DNA of 28,716 bases from a virus. Positions 1 to 8,160 of the stretch are shown here, one piece after another; positions within the stretch are counted from its first letter, which is position 1, and the number at the start of each line of letters is the position of its first letter. The notes under the pieces were generated by a model. It had not been told where the DNA came from and searched no databases. It saw only the letters and a list, made by a program, of their open reading frames with translations. The position numbers and the translations under genes were made by a program. The stretch covers positions 1 through 28,716 of IMG/VR virus record IMGVR_UViG_3300032242_001445; one strand, written 5' to 3'.

Positions 1-384
1 GTTATTCAAATCGCTGCTTGGACTGATGAGCGTGGTCTGTTGATCGCTGCTAAACCACGTAAGTTGGTAGTTCCACCAGCATTACAGTTCGTTGCAACTC
101 GTTTGCTAGAAACTGAATTGCGCGTTGGTACAAACAACAACGACATCAATGCAATTAAAAACAACGGTTCTGTTCCAGAAGGTTACACAATTAACCACTT
201 CTTGACCGCTACCAATGCATGGTTCTTGACCACTGATGTACCTAATGGTTTGAAGCACTTTGAACGTACTCCACTCCAGAACTCTATGGATGGTGACTTC
301 GATACTGGTAACGTCCGTTACAAGTCACGTGAGCGTTATAGCTTCGGCTATTCCGACCCACTGGGCGTATACGGTTCTTACTAA
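1..384 (+). CDS. Major capsid protein, C-terminal part (partial)
   Basis: The reading frame is open from base 1, so the start lies outside the window; 127 codons and a TAA stop are visible. The segment PNGLKHFERTPLQNSMDGDF and the ending SFGYSDPLGVYGSY resemble the C-terminal end of phage major capsid proteins, where the last strands of the coat fold carry a conserved F-E-R and a Y/F-rich tail. The protein would form the icosahedral shell. An intrinsic terminator follows 27 bases after the stop, which fits a highly transcribed coat gene. The call rests on this C-terminal pattern and on the structural genes downstream. The N-terminal arm and any scaffold gene cannot be seen, so the capsid family is not fixed. 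Confidence 0.72.
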   Translation, partial: VIQIAAWTDERGLLIAAKPRKLVVPPALQFVATRLLETELRVGTNNNDINAIKNNGSVPEGYTINHFLTATNAWFLTTDVPNGLKHFERTPLQNSMDGDFDTGNVRYKSRERYSFGYSDPLGVYGSY

Positions 385-411
385 GAATCAATCAAACGTA
401 AATAAGTTTGG

Positions 412-436
412 ACCCCGCTCAAAAGGCGGGGTTTTT
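412..436 (+). terminator. Intrinsic terminator after the capsid gene
   Basis: The stem CCCCGC (413-418) pairs with GCGGGG (426-431), A412 with T432, around a seven-base loop, and is followed by five T (432-436). It ends the capsid transcript 16 bases before the next start codon, so the + strand gene at 452 would depend on read-through or on a promoter I cannot identify. Confidence 0.88.
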
Positions 437-451
437 CATTTATAATAAGGC

Positions 452-1093
452 ATGAAAGTTATTTATGACCTTGGCGCCAATAACGGCGATGACATCCCAT
501 ATTATTTAACCAAAGCAGATAAGGTTGTAGCTGTAGAACCTAACTTATCTTTAGTTCATACGATGATTGCGCGTTATGGAAATGAGTTAAGCACTGGAAA
601 ATTGGTTATTGAAGCTTGCGCCGTTACTACAACCCAAGAAAACCAAGTAGATTTTTATCTTTGCGACGACCATGTATTAAGCACCATGCAACCAACTGAT
701 AATAGTCGATTTCAAAAAACTACTTTACCAGCAAAAAATATAGTCCAATTAATAAATGAACACGGATTGCCGCATTATATAAAAATAGATGTGGAGTTCT
801 ACGATCACATTATTTTAAAATATTTGTTTGAAAACGGCATAAGACCACCATATATTTCTGCGGAGTCTCATACTATTGAGGTGTTTGCGTTAATGATTGT
901 GTTAGGAAACTACAATAAATTCAAATTAGTGGATGGCGATACAGTACAAAATGTTTATCCATCATTTCCAAGACACACAGCAGGACCATTTGGAGAAGAT
1001 ATTCAAGGCGAGTGGATGGACAAAGATCAATTTTTTAATGTGCTTGCAGAAGCTAAATTAGGATGGAAAGACATCCATGCTACTTATTTGTGA
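452..1093 (+). CDS. FkbM-family SAM-dependent methyltransferase
   Basis: This 213-residue protein has the layout of an FkbM-type methyltransferase. The SAM-binding loop DLGANNGDD is at residues 6-14, the acidic ribose-binding strand ends in VEPN at 28-31, and YIKIDVEFYDHIIL at 109-122 corresponds to the family KIDVEG motif, with Phe in place of the usual Gly. FkbM-type enzymes O-methylate sugars or small metabolites, and phages often carry them with glycosyltransferases. Its stop region overlaps the convergent - strand methyltransferase by 10 bases, so no terminator separates them. It is the only + strand gene in the glycan cassette. AAGG lies only one base before the ATG, so initiation may be weak. 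The substrate is unknown. Confidence 0.82.
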   Translation: MKVIYDLGANNGDDIPYYLTKADKVVAVEPNLSLVHTMIARYGNELSTGKLVIEACAVTTTQENQVDFYLCDDHVLSTMQPTDNSRFQKTTLPAKNIVQLINEHGLPHYIKIDVEFYDHIILKYLFENGIRPPYISAESHTIEVFALMIVLGNYNKFKLVDGDTVQNVYPSFPRHTAGPFGEDIQGEWMDKDQFFNVLAEAKLGWKDIHATYL

Positions 1094-1644
1094 CACTCAA
1101 CGCATAAGCTTTCTAAAGCTCGACCCATATTAATAGGCTCCAATTCTTTAATATCATCAAGCCTGCTTTCTTGATAATAACAATTTCTAATATCTTTAAA
1201 ACCAGCCTCATTTAAAAAATACTTCAAAGTGTCCCAATCCCAACCCATTTTGTGACCGTGGTTATGTAACATACCCATAAATATTGCGCCATCCGTGGGA
1301 TATTGTGGACCTAAATAAGCATCGCGATAGGCATCTAAAAACTCTCTATCACCCTGCAAATAGCACATGGCCCATAGCTTTAAGTCAGGCACAAGAATGC
1401 GCATAATTGCGCCCTCTTTCATTGCAGAATAAGAGTTTTTTAATAATTGAATGCCATCAAAATAACTTAAATGCTCAAGGAAATGGCAATGATAAATTAC
1501 GTCAACCGTGTTGTCTTCGTAAGGAATGCCAGTGCTAAGGTCGTGGTTTAAGTACCATTCACTGTTTTGTTTGCCTTCGTCATAGCTAATATTAACGTAT
1601 CCCGGAATAATGTTTCCGCCGCATCCAAGATTAAGTTTGAGCAT
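1084..1644 (-). CDS. Class I SAM methyltransferase, Methyltransf_11-like
   Basis: The 186-residue protein opens with the SAM-binding loop KLNLGCGGNIIPG (residues 3-15). HDLSTGIPYEDNTVDVIYHCHFLEHL follows from about residue 34 and matches the acidic loop and post-motif region of small-molecule methyltransferases found in polysaccharide clusters; it is given here as positions and key residues D35, D44, D48 and E57. It is the last gene of a four-gene - strand operon and overlaps the upstream GT25-like gene by 14 bases. Its neighbours suggest methylation of a sugar or glycan precursor in the cytoplasm, for example capping or masking a surface polysaccharide. The C-terminus holds a CVEC pair (residues 182-185) of unknown meaning. 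Confidence 0.8.
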   Translation of the reverse strand: MLKLNLGCGGNIIPGYVNISYDEGKQNSEWYLNHDLSTGIPYEDNTVDVIYHCHFLEHLSYFDGIQLLKNSYSAMKEGAIMRILVPDLKLWAMCYLQGDREFLDAYRDAYLGPQYPTDGAIFMGMLHNHGHKMGWDWDTLKYFLNEAGFKDIRNCYYQESRLDDIKELEPINMGRALESLCVECHK

Positions 1645-2338
1645 TTTGAGTGTCCGTTCTATTAAGGCTGGTTGAGTGATCGTTGTCTGCTAAAGCCATG
1701 GGTGGAAAACAAAGAACGCTTTTAGTTCTTTCATAAGCTTCAGGCATAGCCATATCTAAACCTGATGGCGGAACTGTCATAGAACCACCATTAGGGATAT
1801 TTACGGTAATCATAGGTTTTAATGGATAGCAAATATCTAAAAACTGCCTCGCGCCCGCGGGTGTAATGCTGTAACAAAAGCTACCATTAAATAGGTGCAA
1901 ACGCATAAATGTGTAATTAACAGGATTATTTAAATATCCTTGTTTATTTGCCCGCATACTTTCTTGATTAAATACAATTTGCATAGGCGATAAAAATGGT
2001 AACGTGCTTACAGTTATTGGACAATCAAAATTCCAGCCCCAGCAGATGAAATCAAATGGATTAATTGTATCTAAATGATATAAAGAGTTACCAATATCTT
2101 TGTGCAAAAAAGCATCGTCTTCGCAAATAGTAAACATCTCATTCCCAGCAGCGCACATCTTCCATAGCTCAATATGAGACATAGCATTACCTAGCGCACC
2201 CGGACGATAATTTGGGACTTGATCTAAAGTACTACCGTCTATTGCATCAAATACATCAAATGGGATATGGCCATTTCTGTCCCTAAATTGCTGCAAACGT
2301 TCAGGTGTTTTTTTTAAAGAAATTACATAATTTTTCAT
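1631..2338 (-). CDS. Glycosyltransferase family 25-like protein
   Basis: The 235-residue protein starts MKNYVISLKKTPERLQQF, the typical opening of GT25 enzymes (LPS biosynthesis galactosyltransferase family): a short strand, then R-x-x-x-F. GALGNAMSHIELWK at 47-60 matches the family G-x-x-x-S-H-x-x-x-W region, and the probable metal- and nucleotide-sugar-binding EDD is at 73-75. GT25 enzymes move a hexose onto lipooligosaccharide or, in other lineages, onto collagen-like proteins. It overlaps the downstream methyltransferase by 14 bases and the upstream GT9-like gene by 4, so all are probably translated from one - strand message. The acceptor could be host LPS or a phage protein; the sequence does not decide. 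Confidence 0.78.
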   Translation of the reverse strand: MKNYVISLKKTPERLQQFRDRNGHIPFDVFDAIDGSTLDQVPNYRPGALGNAMSHIELWKMCAAGNEMFTICEDDAFLHKDIGNSLYHLDTINPFDFICWGWNFDCPITVSTLPFLSPMQIVFNQESMRANKQGYLNNPVNYTFMRLHLFNGSFCYSITPAGARQFLDICYPLKPMITVNIPNGGSMTVPPSGLDMAMPEAYERTKSVLCFPPMALADNDHSTSLNRTDTQNAQT

Positions 2339-3102
2339 AATACGCGCGCCAAAAATTCTTTGGTCATTTTCATTCCACGACCAAAGTTAGCCTCTACGTC
2401 TTTATATCTAAATACCTCCATTACTCCATCTTTGACATATGGGTCAATAAAGTTCTGGTCTCGTGGCTCATCGTGGTAATCCCCTAGCCATACAAAGGTG
2501 GGAATGCGGTTCATAGAACTCATAGTTTTAATTCCGCTATCGCTACCAATTACTGCGGCGCATTGTCCAACATAAGCTAGACTCTTGGCGGGATTTGGAT
2601 CAGATACAAACTTTAATGTATCTGATTGGCGAATCCCCATTCCACGCAGTTCTTCATCTAATCCAAAAACCATAAGATTGTAGTCTTTGGATTTAAGCTC
2701 TTTAATTACTTTGGCAGGAATGGATTTAAGAATCATTCCAAACTTTCGCTGGGTATCAATCGAGAATGCACTACCATTCACATGAACACCAACTACGGGT
2801 TTACCATTATCAAATAAAGGCTTTTCATGGTTAAAAGGGAAAATGTCAAAGTATTGGGTACGCGGGCAATGAACATACTGTTCAGATCTAGGTAGCGCAT
2901 TTAAAACTTGATTTTGCTCTTCCATAGTCTTGAATATAAAAAGAGCGCTTGGGTCTATGCCAACTGTATTCAAAAATTCTTTTGCGCCTTTTAAATGGGT
3001 TACACAGCAATATTGAATATGATTTTTTTTGTTGGCATCCATAAAAGGCAAGCACTGTAAAAAGTCTCCAATACCACCCTGTAATAAAACTATTTGACCC
3101 AT
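2335..3102 (-). CDS. GT9-like (heptosyltransferase-type) protein
   Basis: The 255-residue protein starts MGQIVLLQGGIGDFLQCLPF. The GGIGDFLQ turn is the N-terminal signature of GT9/heptosyltransferase-like proteins. VGVHVNGS near residue 105 and IGSDSGIKTMSSMNRIPTFV near 188 match the start of the second Rossmann domain and the nucleotide-sugar pocket. At 255 residues it is shorter than bacterial heptosyltransferases (usually 320-350), so it may be a reduced or diverged enzyme. It overlaps the upstream TPR gene by 13 bases and the downstream GT25-like gene by 4. It probably acts with them on a surface glycan. Donor and acceptor are unknown. Confidence 0.66.
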   Translation of the reverse strand: MGQIVLLQGGIGDFLQCLPFMDANKKNHIQYCCVTHLKGAKEFLNTVGIDPSALFIFKTMEEQNQVLNALPRSEQYVHCPRTQYFDIFPFNHEKPLFDNGKPVVGVHVNGSAFSIDTQRKFGMILKSIPAKVIKELKSKDYNLMVFGLDEELRGMGIRQSDTLKFVSDPNPAKSLAYVGQCAAVIGSDSGIKTMSSMNRIPTFVWLGDYHDEPRDQNFIDPYVKDGVMEVFRYKDVEANFGRGMKMTKEFLARVL

Positions 3103-4724
3103 TTTATTAAATCCTCTTTTATGTTGCTTACTACGGATTCCCAGTCGCCCAGTTTAGGCTGTCGGTAAAGTTTAATTGTTGGATACCAAGGGCTATCGGT
3201 TCTATCCATAAACCAGCGCCAACAAGTATCAAATCGGTTCATCATCCATACCTCTTTACCCATAGCAGCGGCAACGTGGCAGGTAGATGTATCAACGCAA
3301 ATAACCAAATCTAAGTTTTCAATAAATGCGGCAGTATCTGCAAAATCTGCAAACTCTGCAGTATGGTCAATCATATGCTTCCAAACAGCAGAATCTGCCA
3401 ACTCTTTTTCAGCTTCTGCGCCTTTTTGCAAAGAATAAAAATTAACATCTAATTCTGCTAATGGATTTAATTTAGTTAACCCTATGTTTCTGCGCTCGTT
3501 TACTGCCCAAACCTCTGGTTGGTCAGGTCTAAATCCGCCGGACCAAACCAACCCAACATTCTTTTTTCCGTTATCCAAAATCATTGGCGCAAAGCGTCTT
3601 ACTAAATCTGGATCTGGTTTTATATATATTCCATGAGGAATGCTATCCATGCGAGTTTTAAACGCATAAGGAAGACTCATAAGAGGAATATGATAATCAA
3701 ATGGCGGTATAGGATCACCAGCGGTTAAAATTTGATCTACGCCCTCTAAAGTAGCCAATAATCTAGTTAAAGGTTTTTCTACACCAAGAATAACTTTTGC
3801 GCCATTATTTTTGGCTAATCTGGCATAACGGCAAAACTGCAGCATATCGCCAAGCCCTTGTTCACTATGAATAAATAGGGTTTTTCCATTTAAATCCTGC
3901 GTTCCGTTATACAGAATTCCGGGTAAATTGCGTCTTGGATACACTGGACGCATCCAACGCCATTCGTGTTCATCCCAAGCGGTATCGTAGTCGCCGCGCA
4001 AAAGCATACATAAAGATCTATTAAAACGGGCGTCTGCTAGATTTGGATCAATATCGACAGCTCGGTTATAGTCCGCAATAGCCTCATCTGGGCGCCCTAG
4101 ATTTTGGTAAACCAGCCCACGATTATTGTAGAAAGCTTCAACCCCCTTGGGATTTTGGGCTATTCCAGCTTGATAGCAAGCTAATGTTTCTTCCATTCTA
4201 TGGAGTTTTTGCAGTGCAATGCCCTTGTTATTGTAGGCTTCTGGAAAATTTGGTTTGTATTTCAGGGCTAAATCATAATGTTCAATTTCTTCCTCAGTTT
4301 TGTGCAGGGTACCCAAAACAATGCCCTTGTTATAATAAGCCTCAGAATAGGTTGGGGCTAATCTAATCGCGCTATCAAAGTCCATAATTGCCAATTCTGG
4401 CTGTTTTAAGGCTTGGAATACATTCCCTCGGTTATTTAGGGCTACTGGATTGGTGGCTAAACGCTCGATTGATAAATTAAAATATTGAAGGGCTGCCAAG
4501 TAATTTTTAATCGAACCCAAAATACAAGCTATTAAATGGTAAGCATCGGGGTGATTTGGCGCTGCTTTTGTAATTTCTTCAGCAATCATTAGGGCTTGCT
4601 CATTATTGCCTGCCGCTTGAGCATTCATGGCGGTTTGCAGCCTAGCCGTAAGTTGTGGTGAAAGAGCTTGAATTTTGACCATTTTTGGTGGTCTTGATGG
4701 TATTACATTTTTCTTCTTTTTCAT
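3090..4724 (-). CDS. TPR protein with C-terminal GT9/GT41-like glycosyltransferase domain
   Basis: The 544-residue protein has two parts. Residues about 24-245 hold six to seven tetratricopeptide repeats of 34 residues, with units starting near 58, 95, 129, 163 and 197 and typical A-Y-x-N-K/R-G and A-I-x-x-Y/F positions. Residues about 280-544 form a glycosyltransferase-like domain with HSEQGLGDMLQFCRY at 286-300, NVGLVWSGG near 389 and LVICVDTSTCHVAAAMG near 468, the last resembling the nucleotide-sugar site of GT9 and O-GlcNAc-type enzymes. TPRs usually present a protein or glycan acceptor. It is the first gene of the - strand operon and is divergent from the capsid-associated gene at 4864. 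The Lys-rich start MKKKKN follows directly on the divergent promoter region. Protein glycosylation is possible but not shown. Confidence 0.78.
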   Translation of the reverse strand: MKKKKNVIPSRPPKMVKIQALSPQLTARLQTAMNAQAAGNNEQALMIAEEITKAAPNHPDAYHLIACILGSIKNYLAALQYFNLSIERLATNPVALNNRGNVFQALKQPELAIMDFDSAIRLAPTYSEAYYNKGIVLGTLHKTEEEIEHYDLALKYKPNFPEAYNNKGIALQKLHRMEETLACYQAGIAQNPKGVEAFYNNRGLVYQNLGRPDEAIADYNRAVDIDPNLADARFNRSLCMLLRGDYDTAWDEHEWRWMRPVYPRRNLPGILYNGTQDLNGKTLFIHSEQGLGDMLQFCRYARLAKNNGAKVILGVEKPLTRLLATLEGVDQILTAGDPIPPFDYHIPLMSLPYAFKTRMDSIPHGIYIKPDPDLVRRFAPMILDNGKKNVGLVWSGGFRPDQPEVWAVNERRNIGLTKLNPLAELDVNFYSLQKGAEAEKELADSAVWKHMIDHTAEFADFADTAAFIENLDLVICVDTSTCHVAAAMGKEVWMMNRFDTCWRWFMDRTDSPWYPTIKLYRQPKLGDWESVVSNIKEDLIKWVK

Positions 4725-4745
4725 GCCGAAAGTTTACATCAAAAC

Positions 4746-4774
4746 TTGATATAAAAGTTTAGATAGTGTATAAA
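4746..4774 (+). promoter_or_regulatory. Sigma70-like promoter for the gene at 4864
   Basis: TTGATA (4746-4751) and TATAAA (4769-4774) are 17 bases apart, an almost ideal host sigma70 arrangement. Transcription would begin near 4781 and give a leader of about 80 bases before the ATG at 4864. A short inverted repeat, ATCAA-aac-TTGAT (4738-4750), overlaps the -35 box and could be an operator, though it is short enough to be chance. The promoter lies between divergent genes; I see no equally good - strand promoter for the TPR operon. Confidence 0.7.
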
Positions 4775-4863
4775 TACAACATCTGGGTGATTTGCTTATT
4801 CCGCCACTGCCCCAGCAGACGATGCAACGATTGGAATAGGCTCTTTTGCATAAGGAGTCCATT

Positions 4864-5565
4864 ATGGGACGTAGTACATTTGAAGGTCCAGTGTTATCTG
4901 GAGACAATCGTTTCGGTCCACAACGCGACGTTGGTTATACCGACTTAGTTCAGACCGCATTCTTAGACTTTTCGGTAACAGCACCTAATACTTCCAACTA
5001 TGGTGGTAGCAACCAAGTGTTTGTTTCCTCAAACAACATTCCAAACAGCAGCGCAACAATTTGGACTCCACAATCTGGTGCATACAGCACTAGTGGTCCT
5101 AGCGTTGCTACAGCTCCAACTGCTGACGTTTCTGGCACTATTTATCGTGGCGCATCTTTCTTGTTGCCACAAGGTTCAAACATTACCGACATTATTCTTG
5201 ATGTTGGTACAGTTCCACAGTCTGGTACTGTAGTAGCTGCAGCAATCCAAGCTTATGCTTCAAACCAGTTTGCAACAGCTACCGGCGTGTATGGTACATT
5301 TGGTTCTGTTAGCACAGCAACTCGTACTACTGCAACCTTTGTTGGCACACAGTTGGCTAATGCAAACTCTACATTACAAGATGTACAAAACTTGCAGCCC
5401 GGTACACAGCCTACATGGTTCTCACAATTGGTTGTTACATTAAAATTCACCGCCACTGGTTTAACTGCACTTACGACTGGTCAAGTTGAAATCACTGTAC
5501 GTTACAACCAAAGCGATTTGAACATTGGAAATAGTACAACCTATCCATATGGTAACTTCGACTAA
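4864..5565 (+). CDS. Capsid-associated virion protein (decoration or head-fibre candidate)
   Basis: The 233-residue protein begins MGRSTFEGPVLSGDNRFGPQ. The F-x-GPV-x-SG opening resembles short proteins beside the capsid gene in many aquatic phages. The rest is rich in Ser, Thr, Ala and Gly with alternating hydrophobic residues, as in beta-rich virion proteins, and has no enzyme motif. The start is fixed by AAGGAG at 4852-4857, six bases before ATG 4864; an in-frame upstream codon at 4846 precedes this site. It has its own promoter and a strong terminator, so it can be made alone and at high level, as expected for a protein present in many copies on the head. A decoration role is inferred from position and expression signals, not from a recognised domain. 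Confidence 0.62.
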   Translation: MGRSTFEGPVLSGDNRFGPQRDVGYTDLVQTAFLDFSVTAPNTSNYGGSNQVFVSSNNIPNSSATIWTPQSGAYSTSGPSVATAPTADVSGTIYRGASFLLPQGSNITDIILDVGTVPQSGTVVAAAIQAYASNQFATATGVYGTFGSVSTATRTTATFVGTQLANANSTLQDVQNLQPGTQPTWFSQLVVTLKFTATGLTALTTGQVEITVRYNQSDLNIGNSTTYPYGNFD

Positions 5566-5574
5566 TAATCCGAT

Positions 5575-5597
5575 GGGGTACTTCGGTACCCCTTTTT
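5575..5597 (+). terminator. Intrinsic terminator with UUCG tetraloop
   Basis: GGGGTAC (5575-5581) pairs perfectly with GTACCCC (5586-5592) across the very stable loop TTCG, followed by five T (5593-5597). It closes the single-gene unit that begins at the promoter near 4746. The next gene starts 18 bases later with no room for a promoter, so 5616 onward must rely on read-through from this unit or from further upstream. Confidence 0.93.
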
Positions 5598-5615
5598 AAA
5601 ATTTAAGGAGATATT

Positions 5616-8159
5616 ATGTCAGGTGCATGGAATTTATTAAATTTTTTCTCTCCCAGCAATGGACAGGGATTAAATAACCAAACAGGTAATTTAGGCGTAC
5701 AAACAGCAACTACCCCTTGGACGGGTATTGATGGTGCTGCTCAATTTATTGCTCCTCAACGTTTACGCGACGTTGTAGGTAAACTCAAAGTTTCACAATC
5801 GCAAAACATTTATGACGCTGACTTTGAGTATGGTGTTCAACCTTTGCGCTGGGAACAGTTTATTCAAAATACATCAGGCCAAGCATATATTATTCAAAAC
5901 CCCGGCTTAGGTGGCGTTTCTATGAACATCGGCGGTGGTAATACTCCCGGAGATATTACAATTCGCCAATCACGTCCTTATCATCGTTATCAGCCCGGAA
6001 AAACAATGTACATGGCTTCTAACGTAAACTTTGGTTCATCTGTTAGCGGTCAAACACAACGCGTTGGTATTTTTGATGACTCTAATGGTATTTTCTTTTT
6101 GCAAAGCGGAACTCCATATACTGGAAATCCCGGCGCAATGTATGCTGTAATTCGTTCAGATTCAGGTGGCTTGCCAACAGAACAAGTATTTCCATTGGAT
6201 TCATGGAATGGCAATAAAAACATTATTAACTCCATCGACTGGACTAAGGTTCAAATGATTTGGATGGAATACGCTTGGTATGGCGCTGGTGCGCTTCGCT
6301 GGGGCGTAGTTATCAATGGTGAGCCTTGGGTACTCCATCAGGTTGGCGCAGGTAACGCTACTATTTTAGGCAGCGCTGCAGTTAAGCCTTGGAGCCGTAC
6401 TGGTAACTTGCCAGTAAGATATGAGCAACGCGACAATGGTAGTTCTGCAACGTCATTAATGACTCACTACGGTGTATCAGTATTGATTGAGGGTGGACGC
6501 GATAATCAACGTGGATTTACTTACTCTTATGGTAACTATGCAGCTTCTCAGCAACGTAGTTTGAGTGGCGCAGTAGTGCGTTACCCAGCTATGTCATTCC
6601 GCATGAGAGCAGTTGGTTCAGATATTTTTGATAATACCAACGCTGCAGCAACAAGCGGTACTCCACAAACATTGACTATCAGTCCGTCTACGCCTGCAAT
6701 TAACTCGGTTGTTGGTCAAGCTAGCGGTGGATCCGCTTTAGTTACTTTCAACTCTGCCCATGGATATGCTGTAACAAATCCAGCTAACGCCAATAATCCA
6801 ACCCAGTTTATTACTTTAAGTCAATTTACTGAAACGGCATCTATTACTGGATATAGTATTGCTAGTGCAACTCTAACAGTGACCACAATTACTGCTGGTG
6901 CAATTCAATCAGGTATGTCATTGACTGGTACTGGTATTGCTTCTGGAACAACTATCACTGCTCAATTAACTGCAACAAGCTCTGCCGTAGGTTCACAGGC
7001 ATTTGCTAGTGGCGGAGCAATTGGTTCTAGTATTGTTGTATTGGCAGCTGGAACATCTTTTGCAGTTGGTCAGCTATTTGCTGGAACAGGCGTACCTGCA
7101 AGCACCTTTATTACTGCAGTTAACGGAGCAACAATTACCCTTAACAAGCAATTTACAGCTCAAGCTGCTGGTACCTATACCTCATATGCTGTAGGCGGTG
7201 TAGGAACTTATCAGTTAAGTGCTTCACAAACTGGCGTATCTGGTACTTTAACAGCTACAACAACCTATGCAGCACAAACTTGGTTGATTCAATCTGTGCC
7301 AAGCACAACTACAATGGTTCTACCAATTTTGCTGGCAAATGGCGCAACATTGACTTCTACCCCAACGGCAACATATTGGGGCGTAAATCAATGGGTTGGC
7401 AAATCAGTTTACTATCAAGCAGGCCTTCCAAGCCTTAGTGGTGTAGCTCTTGGTGCATCAACTGTAATTGGCGGCGTATCATTAGTCCCAGCCACATTGA
7501 CATTCTCAGCAATTAATAGCTTGTCAACAGGTAACGTAATTACAATTTCTGGTGCAAATCCATCAGCATACAATGGTATTTATAATTACTCTTCGCTAAA
7601 TGCTACACAAGGGTTGATTTATTTTGCGTCATCTCCCGGTTCTTTTACAAGCGCTACTGGAATTACATCTCCATACACTGGCCGTATTACAAGCAATACA
7701 ACTTCGACCATTACATTTGGCGATATAGTAACCGGAGGCGCATTAGCAAATGCTCCAACTGCTAACGGTACTTATCAAATTGGTTTAATTGATCGCGGAC
7801 AGTTATTGCCACAAACTTTGTTGGTTAACACCAGTCAAACTGCTTTGATTGAGTTGATTGCTAGTACTCCTACTAATCAATTATCGTTGCAAGGCGCAAA
7901 CTTTAAACCGTTAAATACGCTGGGTTCATATAACTCATTTGCTGAAGTAGACTTAAACTCAACCGGCTTAAGTGGTGGCGAAGTAGTTTATGCTTTCTCA
8001 ACTCCAAATAATGCGCTGCAACAATTGGATTTGACAAACTTCTTCCCAGTATTGACCAACATTAAAGGTAACGTGGCCGATATCTTGACAGTAGCTATTA
8101 CTACAAGTCAAACAACTGTGGTTCAAGTAAACGTAGTTTGTCAGGAAGCGATGGCTTAA
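5616..8159 (+). CDS. Large virion structural protein with repeat-rich insert
   Basis: The 847-residue protein has a start fixed by AAGGAG at 5605-5610. Residues 1-345 and about 725-847 look like a conserved phage core. The stretch with IRQSRPYHRYQPGK (116-129), DWTKVQMIWMEYAWYGAGA (208-226) and WGVVINGEPW (229-238) is one I recall from structural proteins of many aquatic phages. Between the core parts, residues about 346-725 are Ser/Thr/Ala/Gly-rich and include two tandem units with the turn TGTGI/V-x-x-(S/G)-T-x-I-T, at 437-447 and 490-500. The middle probably forms surface beta domains added to an older core. No catalytic motif is visible. It could be a tail or head-surface protein; the family has no clear experimental role that I can name. 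Confidence 0.7.
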   Translation: MSGAWNLLNFFSPSNGQGLNNQTGNLGVQTATTPWTGIDGAAQFIAPQRLRDVVGKLKVSQSQNIYDADFEYGVQPLRWEQFIQNTSGQAYIIQNPGLGGVSMNIGGGNTPGDITIRQSRPYHRYQPGKTMYMASNVNFGSSVSGQTQRVGIFDDSNGIFFLQSGTPYTGNPGAMYAVIRSDSGGLPTEQVFPLDSWNGNKNIINSIDWTKVQMIWMEYAWYGAGALRWGVVINGEPWVLHQVGAGNATILGSAAVKPWSRTGNLPVRYEQRDNGSSATSLMTHYGVSVLIEGGRDNQRGFTYSYGNYAASQQRSLSGAVVRYPAMSFRMRAVGSDIFDNTNAAATSGTPQTLTISPSTPAINSVVGQASGGSALVTFNSAHGYAVTNPANANNPTQFITLSQFTETASITGYSIASATLTVTTITAGAIQSGMSLTGTGIASGTTITAQLTATSSAVGSQAFASGGAIGSSIVVLAAGTSFAVGQLFAGTGVPASTFITAVNGATITLNKQFTAQAAGTYTSYAVGGVGTYQLSASQTGVSGTLTATTTYAAQTWLIQSVPSTTTMVLPILLANGATLTSTPTATYWGVNQWVGKSVYYQAGLPSLSGVALGASTVIGGVSLVPATLTFSAINSLSTGNVITISGANPSAYNGIYNYSSLNATQGLIYFASSPGSFTSATGITSPYTGRITSNTTSTITFGDIVTGGALANAPTANGTYQIGLIDRGQLLPQTLLVNTSQTALIELIASTPTNQLSLQGANFKPLNTLGSYNSFAEVDLNSTGLSGGEVVYAFSTPNNALQQLDLTNFFPVLTNIKGNVADILTVAITTSQTTVVQVNVVCQEAMA
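6861..7142 (+). repeat. Two protein-level TGTGI-type repeats inside the 5616 gene
   Basis: Residues 416-455 and 466-509 of the encoded protein share the order: Thr/Ser-rich strand, hydrophobic V-G/S-G-x-x-L/F turn, then T/A-GTG-I/V-x-x-(S/G)-T-x-I-T. A related unit with the core ITGTGISSGTYV occurs at residues 390-401 of the protein starting at 21991. The similarity is in protein sequence; the DNA copies are not identical. Confidence 0.6.
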
Positions 8160-8160
8160 T

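Noticed and set aside
441-446. TATAAT just before the FkbM start
   Set aside because: No -35 box at a proper distance and only five bases to the ATG, so a functional promoter would need a leaderless message; the sequence is also the AT-rich tail of the terminator.
4766-4948. 60-codon ORF across the promoter and leader of the gene at 4864
   Set aside because: It overlaps the -10 box and the good start AAGGAG/ATG 4864; the product has no recognisable pattern.
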